Of a DNA stretch of 42,865 nt, positions 41,217 to 42,865 are shown in pieces. The notes beneath the pieces were generated by a model, which was not told the DNA's origin, ran no database searches, and saw only the letters and a program-made list of their open reading frames with translations. Position 1 is the first letter of the stretch. Each line of letters begins with the position of its first letter. A program made the position numbers and the translations under genes. Source of the stretch: Prevotella sp. (GTDB lineage: Bacteria > Bacteroidota > Bacteroidia > Bacteroidales > Bacteroidaceae); the NCBI GenBank assembly GCA_022769285.1, contig JALEKD010000014.1:1-42865 (forward strand), written 5' to 3'.

Positions 41217-41234
41217 CCCTAAATCATACTACTT

Positions 41235-42776
41235 ATGCTGGTCAAGACTTATAGCGCCGCTGTCAACGGCATGGATGTAACCACCATTACCGTCGAGGTA
41301 AACCTGAGCAAGGGCATTATGTATCACCTGACGGGCTTGGGCGACTCAGCCGTCAAGGAGGGCAAGGACCGCATAGCCGCGGCGATGCAGAACAATGGCT
41401 TCAAGTTTCCCGTGGCCGACCTGACCATCAACCTGGCCCCTGCCGACCTGCGCAAGGAGGGCAGCAGCTTTGACCTGCCCCTCGCCATAGGCATACTGGC
41501 CGCCAGCGGAGGCATAGAGAGTACCTGCCTGAATGAGTATATGATGGTGGGCGAACTAAGTCTGGACGGCCATCTGCAGCCCATCAAGGGGGCGCTGCCC
41601 ATAGCCATCCGCGCCCGAGCCGAGCACTTCAAGGGGCTCATAGTGCCCCGTCAGAACGTGATGGAAGCCGCCGTGGTCAACAACTTAGAGGTCTACGGCA
41701 TGGACACCATGATGGATGTCATACAGCTGGTAACGGGCATGAAGGCTTACGAGCCCACCCAGATAGATACTCGTAAGCGATTTTATGAGAGCCAGTACCA
41801 TTTCGACATTGACTTTGCCGACGTACGCGGACAGGAGAACGTGAAGCGAGCCTTGGAGGTGGCTGCCGCCGGCTCGCACAACGTCATTCTCATCGGGCCA
41901 CCGGGCTCTGGCAAATCCATGATGGCTAAACGCTTTCCCACTATCATGCCGCCACTCACCCTGGCCGAGAGCCTGGATACCACGCAGATACACTCGATAG
42001 CCGGAAAGCTGGGCAGCGACACCTCGCTCATCACCCAGCGTCCTTTCCGCAGTCCACACCACACTATCTCCGAAGTGGCGCTGGTTGGCGGTGGCTCCAG
42101 TCCCATGCCTGGCGAAATCAGCCTGGCCCATAACGGTGTCCTCTTCGCCGATGAGTTGCCCGAGTTCAACAAGCATACCCTCGAGGTGCTGCGCCAGCCC
42201 CTCGAAGACCGCCGCATCACCATCAGCCGGGCCAAATACAGCATCGAGTACCCGTGCAGTTTCCAGTTTATCGCCTCGATGAACCCCTGTCCCTGTGGCT
42301 ATTATGGCGACCCCACCCACCACTGCGTATGTACCCATGGGCAGCGGCAACGCTACCTCAGCAAGATATCGGGGCCGCTCTTGGACAGGATAGACATCCA
42401 GTGTGAGATACAGCCCGTACCGTTCAGCGACATATCCACGACGAAGCCGGGCGAGCCGAGCAGCGAGATACGCCGCCGTGTCATAGCAGCACGCGCAATA
42501 CAGGAGGAGCGGTACAAGGACTTCAAGGACATACACTGCAACGCACAGATGACAGAGAGCATGATACACAAGTACGCCGAGCCTGACGAGGCTGGGTTCC
42601 GCCTCCTCAGCAACGCCATGGAGCGCCTCTCGCTTTCAGCCCGCGCATACTCACGCATACTAAAGGTCGCCCGCACAATCGCCGACCTCGCCGGCTCAGA
42701 AAAAGTAGAATCCATGCACATCGCCGAGGCCATAGGCTACCGCAACCTCGACCGTGGGGACTGGGCGGAAAGATAG
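41235..42776 (+). CDS. YifB/ComM-family Mg-chelatase-like AAA+ ATPase
   Basis: This is a 513-residue cytoplasmic protein of full family length. The N-terminal domain is Lon-protease-like (KEGSSFDLPLAIGILAASGG). The AAA+ core has Walker A GPPGSGKS (221-228), Walker B VLFADELPEF (about 305-314), a zinc-like cysteine cluster (NPCPCGYYGDPTHHCVC) and an arginine-finger region (SGPLLDRIDI). The C-terminal Mg_chelatase_C domain has LSARAYSRILKVARTIADL. ComM in gamma-proteobacteria is a helicase for branch migration during natural transformation; the role in Bacteroidetes is not settled. The start is 19 bases after the T-run of the preceding terminator, leaving little room for a promoter. Confidence 0.94.
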   Translation: MLVKTYSAAVNGMDVTTITVEVNLSKGIMYHLTGLGDSAVKEGKDRIAAAMQNNGFKFPVADLTINLAPADLRKEGSSFDLPLAIGILAASGGIESTCLNEYMMVGELSLDGHLQPIKGALPIAIRARAEHFKGLIVPRQNVMEAAVVNNLEVYGMDTMMDVIQLVTGMKAYEPTQIDTRKRFYESQYHFDIDFADVRGQENVKRALEVAAAGSHNVILIGPPGSGKSMMAKRFPTIMPPLTLAESLDTTQIHSIAGKLGSDTSLITQRPFRSPHHTISEVALVGGGSSPMPGEISLAHNGVLFADELPEFNKHTLEVLRQPLEDRRITISRAKYSIEYPCSFQFIASMNPCPCGYYGDPTHHCVCTHGQRQRYLSKISGPLLDRIDIQCEIQPVPFSDISTTKPGEPSSEIRRRVIAARAIQEERYKDFKDIHCNAQMTESMIHKYAEPDEAGFRLLSNAMERLSLSARAYSRILKVARTIADLAGSEKVESMHIAEAIGYRNLDRGDWAER

Positions 42777-42865
42777 TCAACCGAACCTTAAGGACCTCAC
42801 GAACGTGCGTACCCCCAAAAAAACTTGGTGATGCCACGATGCTTCCCTTAGCAAGGATAAAGAAT
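42777..42865. other. Window end, nothing recognised
   Basis: Eighty-nine bases after the YifB stop with no gene, hairpin or promoter that I can support. Confidence 0.5.

Overview
The window looks like a chromosomal segment of a saccharolytic Bacteroidales bacterium, most likely a Prevotellaceae member with fairly high GC in its coding regions. The basis is a SusC/SusD pair, DUF1735, DUF1573, DUF4838 and DUF4369 proteins, a T9SS-type C-terminal sorting domain, and repeated Bacteroidetes promoter boxes of the form TTTG-N19/20-TAnnTTTG. No phage, transposase, CRISPR array, rRNA or replication origin was seen.

Layout. (1) 1-9015: on the minus strand, a rhamnose/uronic-acid polysaccharide cluster: GH78 alpha-L-rhamnosidase, a SusR-like membrane TPR/HTH regulator, a GH2 enzyme and a GH88/105 unsaturated uronyl hydrolase cut by the window start. 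A BASS-like transporter diverges from it. (2) 9016-11507: two paralogous small outer-membrane beta-barrel genes among repeat-rich intergenic DNA. (3) 11508-19501: a five-gene PUL operon (SusC, SusD, GH18 endoglycosidase-like, DUF1735+LamG, DUF1735+F5/8C) in the same arrangement I recall for Bacteroides N-glycan PULs, with a very clear promoter and a terminator. (4) 20430-30389: a probable synthase-dependent exopolysaccharide operon: membrane-anchored HEAT protein, processive GT2 synthase, TPR + YaiO/PgaA-like outer-membrane barrel, DUF4838 lipoprotein, DUF1573 lipoprotein and an unknown lipoprotein. This is the best candidate for an undescribed system. (5) 31087-34073: FucO-like lactaldehyde reductase, a secreted metallophosphoesterase and a low-molecular-weight tyrosine phosphatase. 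(6) 34389-37994: a large repetitive T9SS-sorted surface protein. (7) 38273-41216: one apparent transcription unit made of tRNA-Gly, tRNA-Leu, a TPR/OmpA-like lipoprotein and a thioredoxin-fold lipoprotein without CXXC. (8) 41235-42776: a YifB/ComM AAA ATPase.

The genes fit together as follows. The GH78/GH105/GH2 enzymes would release rhamnose and uronic acids outside the cytoplasm. The lactaldehyde formed from rhamnose or fucose could be reduced by the FucO-like enzyme. The GH18 PUL would capture host or dietary N-glycans. The synthase operon would export a polymer of unknown composition. Four intergenic regions carry a shared degenerate repeat with a 21-nt period, and four (three of the same ones) carry a shared A-rich octamer block.
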